Source of the DNA: Lachnospiraceae bacterium
GTDB taxonomy: Bacteria > Bacillota > Clostridia > Lachnospirales > Lachnospiraceae
Direction: 5' to 3'
Length of the DNA: 64,000 nucleotides
Assembly (NCBI GenBank): GCA_017938315.1
Contig: JAGBBV010000013.1
Span: 124,001-188,000 of the forward strand
The notes under the pieces: model-generated
Told to the model about the DNA's origin: nothing
Databases searched by the model: none
The model's input: only the letters and a program-made list of their open reading frames with translations
In this document: positions 1 to 9,138 of the stretch, one piece after another
Layout of the letters: each line of letters begins with the position of its first letter
Numbering within the stretch: the first letter of the stretch is position 1
Made by a program: the position numbers and the translations under genes

Positions 1-1
1 T

Positions 2-1141
2 TCCTATCCGCTTCATGGAGTATCCAGGCATCAGGATTTTAAAGAGATTGGAAATGCCATCAGCAGAAACCGGATGGATTATGACATGGAGCTTATCAAA
101 GAAGTGGGGGCTAATACAATCCGGCTTGCGCATTATCAGCATGACCAATATTTTTATGATTTGTGTGATAAGCACGGTATGATTGTGTGGGCAGAAATTC
201 CTTATATATCTGAGCATATGCCGAAAGGGCGTGAGAACACTTTTTCCCAGATGAAGGAATTAATTGTACAGAATCATCATCACCCCTGTATTGTGACCTG
301 GGGAATCTCCAATGAAATTACTATTTCTGGAAGAAAGCATAGAGCGGATATGCTTGACAACCATAAAAAACTGCAGGAACTTTGCAGGGAAATGGACCCG
401 AAAAGACCTACTACGCTGGCATGCTTTGCCATGTGTCATCCCTTCCATCCGGTATCAAAGATAACGGATTTGGTGGGATGGAATTTATACCTTGGCTGGT
501 ATATACCGGGGTTGTTCCTGAATGACTGGTGGATTTCCTTTTATCATAAGATTTATCCCAACAGATGCTTATGCTACTCGGAATACGGGGCAGAAGGAAT
601 GCCGAATCTGCACAGCAGTAAGCCAAGACGGGGGGATAATACAGAAGAATATCAATGTAAATATCATGAGTTTATGCTGGAATGTTTTCAGAGACATCCC
701 TATATGTGGGCAACCTATGTGTGGAACATGTTTGATTTCGCTGCAGATGCAAGAAATCAGGGCGGTGAGCCGGGTATGAACCATAAAGGGCTGGTTACTT
801 TTGACAGAAAGATTAAAAAAGATAGCTTTTATCTGTACAAGGCATATTGGACAAAAGAGCCTTTTGTATACCTTGCAGGAAAGCGATATGAATACCGGGC
901 AGGAGAAAAAACAGAAATTACAGTATATACCAATCAAAGAGAAGTGACGCTTTATCACAATGGTAAAAAGATAGAAACAAAGACAGGTGAATACGTTTTT
1001 AGATTCCGACTTTCTATGGAAGAGGAAAACTATGTGGAAGTAAGAAGTGGAGAATGTGTGGATAAGGCTGTAATTTATAAGACAGAACAAGAGCCTATGG
1101 AGTATAAACTGAAAAAAGGTAACAGTGCAAATTGGATGTAA
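2..1141 (+). CDS. Glycoside hydrolase family 2 enzyme, 3' part only
   Basis: This is the C-terminal part of a GH2 glycosidase (beta-galactosidase/beta-glucuronidase type); the frame is open from base 2, so the gene begins before the window. GH2 enzymes are retaining exo-glycosidases. The visible part starts within the TIM barrel, with an LHGVSRHQD-like strand and the run GANTIRLAHYQHDQ. The likely acid/base Glu lies in the SNE motif at 314-316 and the likely nucleophile Glu in SEYGAEG at 581-583. The barrel is followed by about 90 residues of beta-rich C-terminal domain. It ends 17 bp before the GH3 gene and probably shares an operon with it and the sugar carrier. Substrate cannot be read from the sequence; beta-galactoside is the most common choice for this subgroup. 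Confidence 0.88.
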   Translation, partial: SYPLHGVSRHQDFKEIGNAISRNRMDYDMELIKEVGANTIRLAHYQHDQYFYDLCDKHGMIVWAEIPYISEHMPKGRENTFSQMKELIVQNHHHPCIVTWGISNEITISGRKHRADMLDNHKKLQELCREMDPKRPTTLACFAMCHPFHPVSKITDLVGWNLYLGWYIPGLFLNDWWISFYHKIYPNRCLCYSEYGAEGMPNLHSSKPRRGDNTEEYQCKYHEFMLECFQRHPYMWATYVWNMFDFAADARNQGGEPGMNHKGLVTFDRKIKKDSFYLYKAYWTKEPFVYLAGKRYEYRAGEKTEITVYTNQREVTLYHNGKKIETKTGEYVFRFRLSMEEENYVEVRSGECVDKAVIYKTEQEPMEYKLKKGNSANWM

Positions 1142-1158
1142 AGAGAAGGAGAAGAAAG

Positions 1159-4125
1159 ATGGGAGATAGGAAGGAGCTTAAGGAACAGAAAAAGACGTAC
1201 CGCAAGGCAAGAAGAAGGGCAACCAGACCATGGAAGGCACTTACATGGATTAGCGGACCACTGGCAATTGTTTTAACCATAGTAACGATTATTGCGGGAA
1301 TGTTTGACAATACAATGGCTATTTTTATTGGGGGAACATTTTGGGAACTGGAAGATGCAGATGAAGATGCACAGTATTTCAAACCGGACTTTGATACGGT
1401 AGATGAAATTGTAGCATACGGACTTGAAATTGCAGAGCAGGTGGAAGCAGAAGGTGCAACACTATTATTAAATGAAAATCAGGCACTTCCCCTGGGAAAA
1501 GGCGCAAAAGTAAGTCTGTTTTCAAATTCCATGGTAAATCCAGTGTATGGTGGCACCGGTTCGGGAAATATTGACGCCAGTACGGCACTTTCTTTTAAGG
1601 ATGCTTTTAGAGAATCAGGAATTGAAGTAAACGAAACTTTGTGGAATTTTTATCTGGGCGAGGATATGGCACAGTATGAACGTGACGGTGGCGGATTTAC
1701 CAGTTCTGCTGCAGTGGGCGAAGTGCCATGGAGTGTTTATACCGATGAAGTGAAAAATTCCGTAACACAATATAAAGATGCCGCAATTGTAATGTTCTCC
1801 CGTGTCGGTGGGGAAGGTGTAGACTTAAATTTTGAGGAGAACTATTTAGAGCTTAATCAGGATGAACAGGATCTTCTCGCAGGTCTTTCGGGGATGAAGG
1901 CAGCAGGAGATGTAGAAAAAATTATTGTTCTTTTAAATACAGCAAATACCTTGGAAGTGGATTTCCTTTGGGAAGATGCATACGATATTGATGCCTGCCT
2001 TTGGATTGGCGATGTAGGCATTAAAGGAACGGAAGCGGTTACAGACATGATTGCAGGTTTGGTAACACCTTCAGGAAGTCTTGCAGATACATACTGCAAG
2101 AATAACTTTACCTCTCCTGCGATGGTAAATAATATTGCAACTATGTATGAAGGTGCAGATGCACCGGCTGATGGGGGTACACTGGTACCAAGTGCCGCAA
2201 GCTATTATATGGTATATCAGGAAGGTATCTATGTAGGATACCGCTATTATGAAACGCGCTACGAAGATCATGTAATGGAAAAAGGGCATGCAGGGGAATA
2301 TGCTTATGCAGATGATGTGGCATTTCCTTTTGGATACGGACTCAGCTATACCGACTTTGCATACAGTGATATGCAAGTTGCTTATAACGGAGAAACGGAT
2401 CAGTTTGAAGTAACAGTAACCGTAACAAATGTGGGAGATACTTATTCCGGTAAGGAAACCATTCAGGTATATTCCCAGTCACCGTATACTGATTATGACA
2501 AAGAAAACGGTGTGGAAAAAGCATCAGTCACACTCTGCGGATTTGGAAAGACTGATATATTGGCACCGGGAGAAAGCGAAATTATCACGGTGAAAGTGGA
2601 TAAAAGAGATCTTGCGTCTTATGATGCCTATGGTGCAAAAACCTATATTTTGGATGAGGGCGACTATTATCTGACTCTGGCAACAGATGCCCATAATGCC
2701 GTGAATAATATTCTGGCGGCAAAAGGATATACACCGGAAAATACAGCAGAACGTATGGATGCACCGGGAGATACAAGTCTTGTTTACAAGTGGACGCAGG
2801 ATGTCTTTGATGCAGAAACTTATGCCCTATCTGCAAAGGGAACAAAAATTACAAACCAGCTGGAAATGGCAGATCCAAACCTGTATGAAGGAAGCGGAAC
2901 TAAAGTTACCTATTTGACACGTAATAACTGGGTAGGTACATTCCCCACAGAGAATGTAAAAATTGCTCTTACAGATATGCTTGTATCTGATCTGCAGAAT
3001 GTACAGTATGACCCGGACGATTATGAGCAGGTAGAGATGCCTGTTATGGGGGCAGATAACGACCTGAAACTTTATGATATGATGGGACTTGCCTATGACG
3101 ATCCTAAGTGGGATAAACTGTTAGACCAGATGACTTATGACGAGATGGCAAAGATGGTGACCGACGGTTTCCACTGGCAGATGCCTGTAAAGTCTATTGA
3201 AGCACCCGGTACCAGGGATGAAAATGGTCCTCAGGGACTTACCGCTTCTTTGATGAAGACTTCTGACACCAAGGGTACCGCATTTACATCGGAAGATGTG
3301 ATGGCAGCAACCTTCAATACTGAGCTCATGTATGAAGTGGGAAAATGCATTGCCAACGACTGTCTGTCAGCAGGGGTATCCTTCTTATACGGAACAGGTG
3401 CAAATATACACAGAACACCGTATGGCGGACGTAACTTTGAATATTATAGTGAAGACGGTTTCCTTGCGGGTGAAATTTGTGCGGCAGAGACACTTGCAAT
3501 GGAAGAACGCGGTGTAGGCGTTCTTATGAAACACTTTGCATTAAATGACAGCGAGCAGCAGAGAATCGGACTTGGTGTATGGGTGCCTGAACAGGCGGCA
3601 CGTGAAATTTATCTGAAAGCATATCAGGCACCGGTGGAGGATGGAAATGCAAATGGTGTAATGACTGCTTATACCAGATGGGGAGCACTTTGGTCAGGTG
3701 CAAATTATAATTTGATTACCAATATTCTCCGTAATGAATGGGGATGCGATGGTAAGATTATCACCGATAATGCATTGAATGAGTATTTAAACGTAGCAGA
3801 CTTTGTGCTTGCAGGAGGAAGTATCTTTGATGCAATGCTTCCTACACAGCAAAATCAAGCCAAAGCATATAAAGATGACCCTGTCATTGTATCAGCAATC
3901 CGTGAGGCATGTCACAGAAATCTATATAAAACTGTGAACGGAAGTGCCATGAACGGTGTGGGAGAGGACACAGAAATTAAACTGGTAAATCCTACCATTG
4001 TAAACGTGACAAGAGTGATAACTTTAGTTCTTTGGATTGCATTTGCCGGTTCTCTGGCAATGTGGATGCGTAAGAGACGTCAATTTAAAAAGAGTGATAG
4101 GGCAACAAAAACAGAGGAGAATTAG
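1159..4125 (+). CDS. Membrane-anchored GH3 glycosidase with permuted domain order
   Basis: A 988-residue GH3 family protein, probably a beta-glucosidase or related exo-enzyme. The ATG at 1159 is preferred over one at 1132 because it has a purine-rich AGGAGAAG ribosome site. A basic N-terminus is followed by a membrane segment at about residues 27-49, and a second one lies at about 948-971 before a basic tail. The order is GH3 C-domain first (EGATLLLNEN near the start), then a fibronectin-III-like domain, then the GH3 N-domain barrel with KHFALND. The usual order is barrel first; this permutation is known from rumen beta-glucosidases. The likely nucleophile is Asp870 in KIITDN. With both ends anchored, the catalytic body should sit outside the membrane. 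It lies between a GH2 gene and a sugar carrier. Confidence 0.88.
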   Translation: MGDRKELKEQKKTYRKARRRATRPWKALTWISGPLAIVLTIVTIIAGMFDNTMAIFIGGTFWELEDADEDAQYFKPDFDTVDEIVAYGLEIAEQVEAEGATLLLNENQALPLGKGAKVSLFSNSMVNPVYGGTGSGNIDASTALSFKDAFRESGIEVNETLWNFYLGEDMAQYERDGGGFTSSAAVGEVPWSVYTDEVKNSVTQYKDAAIVMFSRVGGEGVDLNFEENYLELNQDEQDLLAGLSGMKAAGDVEKIIVLLNTANTLEVDFLWEDAYDIDACLWIGDVGIKGTEAVTDMIAGLVTPSGSLADTYCKNNFTSPAMVNNIATMYEGADAPADGGTLVPSAASYYMVYQEGIYVGYRYYETRYEDHVMEKGHAGEYAYADDVAFPFGYGLSYTDFAYSDMQVAYNGETDQFEVTVTVTNVGDTYSGKETIQVYSQSPYTDYDKENGVEKASVTLCGFGKTDILAPGESEIITVKVDKRDLASYDAYGAKTYILDEGDYYLTLATDAHNAVNNILAAKGYTPENTAERMDAPGDTSLVYKWTQDVFDAETYALSAKGTKITNQLEMADPNLYEGSGTKVTYLTRNNWVGTFPTENVKIALTDMLVSDLQNVQYDPDDYEQVEMPVMGADNDLKLYDMMGLAYDDPKWDKLLDQMTYDEMAKMVTDGFHWQMPVKSIEAPGTRDENGPQGLTASLMKTSDTKGTAFTSEDVMAATFNTELMYEVGKCIANDCLSAGVSFLYGTGANIHRTPYGGRNFEYYSEDGFLAGEICAAETLAMEERGVGVLMKHFALNDSEQQRIGLGVWVPEQAAREIYLKAYQAPVEDGNANGVMTAYTRWGALWSGANYNLITNILRNEWGCDGKIITDNALNEYLNVADFVLAGGSIFDAMLPTQQNQAKAYKDDPVIVSAIREACHRNLYKTVNGSAMNGVGEDTEIKLVNPTIVNVTRVITLVLWIAFAGSLAMWMRKRRQFKKSDRATKTEEN

Positions 4126-4126
4126 A

Positions 4127-5668
4127 ATGGGTCAGACAAAGATGGATACCGGCAATTTGAATAGGGCAAAGATGTATCAGTTGATACTTTTTCCGTTTAA
4201 TAACGGTGCCACCAATGTGTATTATATTTTGACCTTGAATTTTATTGCGTACTATGCAAACGGGGTACTGGGACTTGCCATGATGTTTGCAACTACCATG
4301 GTAACGGTCATGCGTCTTTTTGATGCAGTGACTGACCCTATTATTGGTATGCTGATTGACAAAACCCAGACAAAGTTTGGCAAGTTCAGACCATTTATGG
4401 TACTTGGTAATGGTATTATGGCACTCTCAGCAGTGTTACTATATTTTGGTACCCGCCTTGTGGCAGATGATATGAGATGGCTGAAGTACACGTTGTTTGT
4501 GCTGTTTTATGCACTCTATGTAATTGGCTATACCTTTCAGACCGCATGTACCCGTTCAGGACAAACCTGCCTTACCAATGACCCCAGGCAACGACCTTTA
4601 TTTACAGTTTTTAATACCATAGCAAGTTTGCTTGGTATGGGACTGGTACAGTTTCTTGCCCCTATTTTGGAAGGAAGGCTGGGGGGCTATAACAGTGCCG
4701 GATTCTTTGATTTTATGATTCCCCTTGCCATTATTGTATCCGCAGTGCTGACCCTACTATCCGTTATCGGTATTTGGGAAAAGGACAGACCGGAATTCTT
4801 TGGCGTAGGCGGCACGCAGGAAAAGGTTAAAGTGAAAGAATACATTGCTATCTTAAAAGCAAATAAAGAACTGCAGCGCCTTATGATAGCAGGAGCGGGA
4901 ACAAAACTGGCCTTTTCCATCGCCACCAATATGACGGTGCTGTGTATGCTTTATGGTGCTATGATGGGAAATTATCAGGGACTGTATCTACCAATGATGA
5001 TTATTGGATATGTATTTTCCGCGCCGTTCTTTTTATTGACGGTTAAGACATCCCAGAAATATGGACAAAAAGCATCACTTGTCAGGTATACGACCATCGC
5101 CCTTGTGATGTATGTGGGAGTACTGGTATTACTGGCCTTTTGGCAGCCCGGAAATGCAGCAACAATCTTGTCATTAAAAGAAATTAACATCTATACGGTT
5201 TTGTTTATTTTATTTTTTGGAGTCGGCTATGGTGCTTACTATGCAACGGCAGATATGCCCATTCCCATGGTGGCGGATTGCTCCGATTATGAAACCTATT
5301 GTTCCGGAAAATATATTCCCGGTATTATGGGAACCTTGTTTAGCCTGGTAGATAAGCTTGTCAGTGCCCTGGGGTCCACTATCGTAGGATTTGCACTTGC
5401 AATGATAGGAATTTCCACACTGCCGGACAGTACTACGCCATATGCACCGGGCATGAAAGGGGTAGTGATTGCATTGTTTTGTATTATTCCTATGCTTGCG
5501 TGGCTGGCAACGTTACTTTCAATGAAGAAATATAGTTTGACGGGAGAGCGCATGAAAGAGATTCAGGCAGTCAATCATGTGCGTAGAGAAGCAATCGCAA
5601 AAGGGATGCCCGTTAGTGAAGCCCTAAATAAGTGGAAAACCATCGCTGATTTAAGTGAGGATTTATAA
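4127..5668 (+). CDS. GPH-family sugar:cation symporter (MelB/YicJ-like MFS)
   Basis: A 513-residue membrane carrier with about 12 hydrophobic helices. The region RLFDAVTDPIIGMLIDKTQTKFGKFRPF, read in parts, carries the family hallmarks: an early helix 2 with Asp residues and the GKFRP loop. The family imports galactosides, glucuronides or pentosides with Na+ or H+. ATG 4127 is chosen because a GAGGAG site lies just upstream; the reading frame also extends further 5' but inside the GH3 gene and without a ribosome site. It begins 1 bp after the GH3 stop, so these two genes should be cotranslated and the carrier probably imports a product or substrate of the two glycosidases. Its stop codon lies inside the large inverted repeat described next. 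Confidence 0.9.
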   Translation: MGQTKMDTGNLNRAKMYQLILFPFNNGATNVYYILTLNFIAYYANGVLGLAMMFATTMVTVMRLFDAVTDPIIGMLIDKTQTKFGKFRPFMVLGNGIMALSAVLLYFGTRLVADDMRWLKYTLFVLFYALYVIGYTFQTACTRSGQTCLTNDPRQRPLFTVFNTIASLLGMGLVQFLAPILEGRLGGYNSAGFFDFMIPLAIIVSAVLTLLSVIGIWEKDRPEFFGVGGTQEKVKVKEYIAILKANKELQRLMIAGAGTKLAFSIATNMTVLCMLYGAMMGNYQGLYLPMMIIGYVFSAPFFLLTVKTSQKYGQKASLVRYTTIALVMYVGVLVLLAFWQPGNAATILSLKEINIYTVLFILFFGVGYGAYYATADMPIPMVADCSDYETYCSGKYIPGIMGTLFSLVDKLVSALGSTIVGFALAMIGISTLPDSTTPYAPGMKGVVIALFCIIPMLAWLATLLSMKKYSLTGERMKEIQAVNHVRREAIAKGMPVSEALNKWKTIADLSEDL

Positions 5669-6119
5669 TTTCCACCGGGAGTTTTGCACCTTTATGAAAA
5701 GTTCTCTCTCAAAGCATATACAATCTTTCTTGATTTTTTGAACCCGCTCTTTTCACATGCTTATTAACTACCCGGCGTGCAACTTAAGCCGTTAATTGTA
5801 ACACGTGCCAGGAGCCTTTTAAAGCTTTTGTAAAAAATGAATCAGCACACTTTAAATTATGTACATCTCATTCCAACATGCCTAAGCGACAGCGAGTTTT
5901 GGAATGAGATGTTTATCACATCTTTAAAGTGTGCTGATTACATTTTTCTTAAAAGTTTTATAGGCTCCGCACGGTTACAATAACGGCTTTTCGAACAGTT
6001 ACGCCGGGCAGTGCATTTGTGAAAAGAGCGTTTCTAAAAAATCTACGAAAGATTGTAAAAAGCTTTTATCGCGAGAACTTTTCATAATAGTGCAAAATCT
6101 CCGGTGGAAATTAAAATCC
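5659..6119. repeat. Very long imperfect palindrome filling a convergent intergenic gap
   Basis: The whole gap between the carrier and the YolD gene is one interrupted inverted repeat of about 460 bp. Paired segments seen directly: AATTTCCACCGG at 5667-5678 with its exact complement at 6101-6112; ATGAAAAGTTCTC with its complement around 6075-6087; ACAATCTTTC with its complement in the right arm; CGCTCTTTTCAC with its complement near 6020; AATCAGCACACTTTAAA at 5840-5856 with 5923-5939; and ACATCTCATTCCAA at 5863-5876 with 5899-5912. Small bulges break the arms, and the apical loop is about 22 bases. The outermost GGATTT/AAATCC pair even includes the carrier's last codons. I see no open frame in it. 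It could act as a two-way terminator or 3' UTR structure, be a MITE-like element, or encode a structured RNA. Confidence 0.85.
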
Positions 6120-6126
6120 AAAGGAG

Positions 6127-6462
6127 TTAGGAAGGGAAACTAATGTCCAGGAGGTCATCGAAGGGAATTTTGTTATTCACAATCTGAAGTAACCGGCAGG
6201 TGGTGTCGATTCGGGCAACCATGCCGGTTATTTTTAGGTATTCGCCGTTGTGAAAGTAAATAACGGTAGCAATCTGTCCTTTGCAAAGCAGGTGCATTTT
6301 CCTGTCAAGTTCTTCTGCCATCTCGGGAGACAAGTCTTTTTTGGGGACGGTAATATGTTCCTTGGCAGCGAGTGCTTCGGGAAGCCCTTTTAGGGCAGCG
6401 AAGGGCATAAACTGTTTTGCACGGTCAGAAACAGACATTTTATATTTGGGTTTAGATGCCAC
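6127..6462 (-). CDS. YolD-like protein
   Basis: A 111-residue protein of the YolD-like family. The family occurs in Firmicutes and their phages beside UmuC-type polymerases; its molecular role is not settled. The N-terminus has the family pattern SDRAKQFMPFAALKGLPEAL, and the second half is beta-rich (IATVIYFHNGEYLKITGMV). The start overlaps the end of the upstream polymerase gene by 11 bp, a sign of translational coupling in an SOS-induced operon. Its stop codon lies only a few bases from the long palindrome, which is probably this operon's 3' UTR. Confidence 0.85.
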   Translation of the reverse strand: MASKPKYKMSVSDRAKQFMPFAALKGLPEALAAKEHITVPKKDLSPEMAEELDRKMHLLCKGQIATVIYFHNGEYLKITGMVARIDTTCRLLQIVNNKIPFDDLLDISFPS

Positions 6463-7717
6463 TTTTGTGTCCTCCTATCTGATGATTCCGTTCTCTGGTA
6501 GTTCCGTGTTCTTCCAAATTCATTCCTTTTAATATTGCATTTTTTCCAAATTTGTTTTTTATACTGATAACAGCCTTTTGTACTTTCCGGTTTTTCTCCA
6601 GTTCTTCTGCGTCCACAAGCAGGCTGTACTGGTGATACTCTTCAGGAATGACATTGTTACAGGTGATGGTAACTCTTCTGATGGCATAGGCGGGATTTAC
6701 AATGCGCCTGTAAAGCTGCGTTATGGCAGGGATGATTAAAATATCCGCATTGGTTTCTTCATTTAAAGTGGCAGTGCCGTGGGCAGAGGGCAAATTCAAC
6801 CGGTTGTCGTAGCCTACATGCAGGGTAACAGATTTGGTTACCAAATTTTTGTCCACCATATCAAGACACAAAAGATCCATCATTTCTTTGACAATCAGAA
6901 TGCCCTCTTCAAACTGATAGGAGCGGGAGAGAACTTGTCCGCTGGATAGGCAATTTGTCTGCGACTTGTAGGATTTGATGTCTGCTATGGTAACAGGTTC
7001 TCTGCCATAGGCATGGTCGATTAGAAGTTCTGCATCCACACCGAAGAGATGATAAAGAAGATTCTCATCTGTATTTGCAATATCCTTCATTGTAAAAATA
7101 CCGACGCCGGCAAGCCTGCTTGCAGTGCCGACGCCAACTCTCCAAAAGTCGGTTAACGGTTTATGGTTCCATAAAGATTCGCAGTATGTTTTTTCTGTCA
7201 GTTCGCCGATAAAATTTGGAGAATGCTTGGCGGTAATATCCAGTGCAACTTTTGCAAGATACAGGTTCGTGCCGATGCCACAGGTGGCACGGATAGATAG
7301 CGTATGATAAATGTCGTCGATTATTTTTTGGCCCAGTTCTGAAGCAGTCAGCTGATAAAGTGTCAGGTAATCGGTTACGTCCATAAATACTTCATCAATA
7401 GAGTAAACGTGAATATCTTCTTTGGATACATATTTAAGATAAATACTGTATATTTCCGCAGCATAGTCAATATACAGCTGCATTCTGGGTGGTGCAGCAA
7501 TGTATTTTACGCTTTTTGGTATTTCAAAGATTCTACATCTGTTTTTGATGCCAAGTGCCTTCATGGCGGGGGTAATGGCAAGGCAGATGGTCTTTTCAGA
7601 GCGTTCTAAGTCAGCAACAACTAAATTGGTAGTCATGGGATCAAGCCCCAGTTTGGCACATTCTACGGAAGCGTAAAAAGACTTTAAATCAATGCACAAA
7701 TAAATTCTGCTGTTCAT
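6452..7717 (-). CDS. Y-family DNA polymerase, UmuC/UvrX-like (translesion synthesis)
   Basis: A 421-residue Y-family polymerase for DNA synthesis across lesions. The first metal-binding Asp is Asp10 in CIDLKSFYASVEC, and the second carboxylate pair is Asp108-Glu109 in YSIDEVFMD. Palm, fingers, thumb and little-finger regions all appear present, so it should be active. The pairing with a YolD-like gene and the sequence style point to the UmuC/UvrX branch found in Firmicutes and plasmids rather than to DinB. A consensus-like SOS box upstream suggests LexA control. The ribosome site before ATG 7717 is weak (GAAAGG about 12 bases upstream). Confidence 0.9.
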   Translation of the reverse strand: MNSRIYLCIDLKSFYASVECAKLGLDPMTTNLVVADLERSEKTICLAITPAMKALGIKNRCRIFEIPKSVKYIAAPPRMQLYIDYAAEIYSIYLKYVSKEDIHVYSIDEVFMDVTDYLTLYQLTASELGQKIIDDIYHTLSIRATCGIGTNLYLAKVALDITAKHSPNFIGELTEKTYCESLWNHKPLTDFWRVGVGTASRLAGVGIFTMKDIANTDENLLYHLFGVDAELLIDHAYGREPVTIADIKSYKSQTNCLSSGQVLSRSYQFEEGILIVKEMMDLLCLDMVDKNLVTKSVTLHVGYDNRLNLPSAHGTATLNEETNADILIIPAITQLYRRIVNPAYAIRRVTITCNNVIPEEYHQYSLLVDAEELEKNRKVQKAVISIKNKFGKNAILKGMNLEEHGTTRERNHQIGGHKSGI

Positions 7718-7768
7718 AAGCTGTCTTTGCCTTTCATCTACATATTATCAAGGTAAAATACCAAATTG

Positions 7769-7794
7769 ATTATAACATGCCGAACATATGTTTG
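7769..7794 (-). promoter_or_regulatory. SOS (LexA) box and -10 element of the umuC-like operon
   Basis: Bases 7781-7794 read CGAACATATGTTTG, which fits the Bacillus-type LexA box CGAAC-N4-GTTCG except at one position. On the minus strand a TATAAT hexamer lies at 7774-7769, so the box covers the -35 region, a good place for repression. The divergent promoter of the next gene starts about 15 bp away, so LexA might also touch that one, though this is less certain. Confidence 0.8.
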
Positions 7795-7808
7795 CATAGT
7801 GGAAAAAA

Positions 7809-7837
7809 TAGACAATGATTGAAAATTACGATATAAT
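7809..7837 (+). promoter_or_regulatory. Promoter of the HD-GYP sensor gene
   Basis: TAGACA at 7809-7814 and TATAAT at 7832-7837 are separated by 17 bp. The predicted transcript starts just before the GGGAGG ribosome site of the gene starting at 7865. Confidence 0.65.
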
Positions 7838-7864
7838 AAATAGCATATAGGGAGGGCTATTTCC

Positions 7865-9070
7865 GTGCGTATACAAATGAAAACAACGAAAAACAGCATA
7901 GTTATTTTATCCCTTTGTTTATTGGTATGGTTGCTATTTGCGTTCTATTTATATTATCGTGTGGAAAGTGATGCCAACAGACCGGCTGTTGAAAAAATAG
8001 AACCGGGGAAGATGGCGGAAAACATCATGGTGGAAGTTAATGACAGCAAATTTTGGTATAATGATGTTGGGCAGCAAACGCAGAGCGTAGGTGCACAGTA
8101 TGATGGTGTTGTGACGAATACCGGTGACGTTGACATTTCTAAATGGGAAATGATAATTTCACTGCCGGAGGAAGGTATCATAGACAGTTTTTGGAATGGT
8201 GAATTTCAATTAGAAGAAGGCCAAATCCGCATCATTCCGGATGAAAATACGGCACTGATACCGGCAGGCCAAAGTAAAACATTTGGTTTTATCATGATAT
8301 CGAGGGATATCATAGATTTTGAAAGTTTCCAATTGATTATATGCCGGCAGGTCAGATATATCGATTATCCGTTATTTTGGATACTGATTGTGACAGCTGT
8401 GGCATGGATTGCCATGGCAATCGCGGTGGTGATTGTAGATTTTAAGGTCAGATATTTCCGCGAGCAGAAGATAAAGGATGCAAATATTATTTCCCAGACC
8501 ATGAAAACTTTTGCAGAGATGATTGACGCAAAGGATCCTTACACCAGAGGTCATTCTGTCCGTGTTGCTTACTATGCAAGAGAAATCGGAAGACGGCTTC
8601 GTATGAATGAGGAGGAATGTATTCAGCTTGGTTATATAGCACTTATGCATGACTGCGGAAAAGTGGGAGTGCCGGATTACGTGCTTACGAAACCGGGGAA
8701 ACTGGACCCGGAGGAAAGAAAAATGATTGAAGAGCATACTGTTATTGGTGGAAAGATGTTAAGCAGTTACACAGCAATAGAAGGAATTAAGGATGGAGCA
8801 CTTTATCATCATGAACGCTTTGATGGTAATGGATACCCACAGGGGATCAAAGGAAAGGAAATTCCTTTGCTAGGCAGAATTATCGGGGTGGCGGATGCAT
8901 ATGATGCTATGAATTCAGACAGGTGCTATAGACCGCATTTGTCAAAGGAAGAGATTTTGGATGAACTTCACAAACATACCGGAACACAGTTTGATCCGGA
9001 TATTGTAAAACATATGATTGATATGATTCAAGACGGTTTTTGCGACAATAAAGAAATTGCAGAATTATAA
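7865..9070 (+). CDS. Membrane HD-GYP phosphodiesterase with CBM2-like sensor domain
   Basis: A 401-residue predicted c-di-GMP (or cGAMP) phosphodiesterase. The GTG at 7865 follows a GGGAGG site; ATG 7877 is an alternative. A membrane segment at about 12-31 and another at about 170-192 enclose an external domain at about 55-145 that reads like a family-2 carbohydrate-binding module: VVTNTGDVDISKW, a central SFWNGEF and AGQSKTFGFI. The cytoplasmic HD-GYP domain (about 205-395) keeps the key residues: His230, His262-Asp263, His315-His316 and the GYP triad at 323-325. The CBM2 assignment is by eye. If right, external polysaccharide may set second-messenger turnover. It is a single-gene unit ending in a strong hairpin. 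Confidence 0.85.
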   Translation: MRIQMKTTKNSIVILSLCLLVWLLFAFYLYYRVESDANRPAVEKIEPGKMAENIMVEVNDSKFWYNDVGQQTQSVGAQYDGVVTNTGDVDISKWEMIISLPEEGIIDSFWNGEFQLEEGQIRIIPDENTALIPAGQSKTFGFIMISRDIIDFESFQLIICRQVRYIDYPLFWILIVTAVAWIAMAIAVVIVDFKVRYFREQKIKDANIISQTMKTFAEMIDAKDPYTRGHSVRVAYYAREIGRRLRMNEEECIQLGYIALMHDCGKVGVPDYVLTKPGKLDPEERKMIEEHTVIGGKMLSSYTAIEGIKDGALYHHERFDGNGYPQGIKGKEIPLLGRIIGVADAYDAMNSDRCYRPHLSKEEILDELHKHTGTQFDPDIVKHMIDMIQDGFCDNKEIAEL

Positions 9071-9082
9071 ACCATAAAATAA

Positions 9083-9120
9083 AAATGGTCTGTTGCCCGA
9101 AAAGGAGTGACAGACCATTT
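9083..9120. terminator. Bidirectional terminator between convergent genes
   Basis: AAATGGTCTGT at 9083-9093 pairs exactly with 9110-9120, with a 16-base loop. T-rich stretches follow on the plus side (GTTTTTG) and, for the minus strand, the plus-strand A run at 9079-9085 gives a U tract. It can end both the HD-GYP gene and pyrI. Confidence 0.8.
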
Positions 9121-9138
9121 GTTTTTGCAGTTAAGAAA

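Noticed and set aside
569-1090. A 173-codon minus-strand frame with Phe/Cys-rich product
   Set aside because: It lies wholly antisense to the GH2 gene, whose codon pattern and motifs are clear; the product has the biased composition of an antisense frame.
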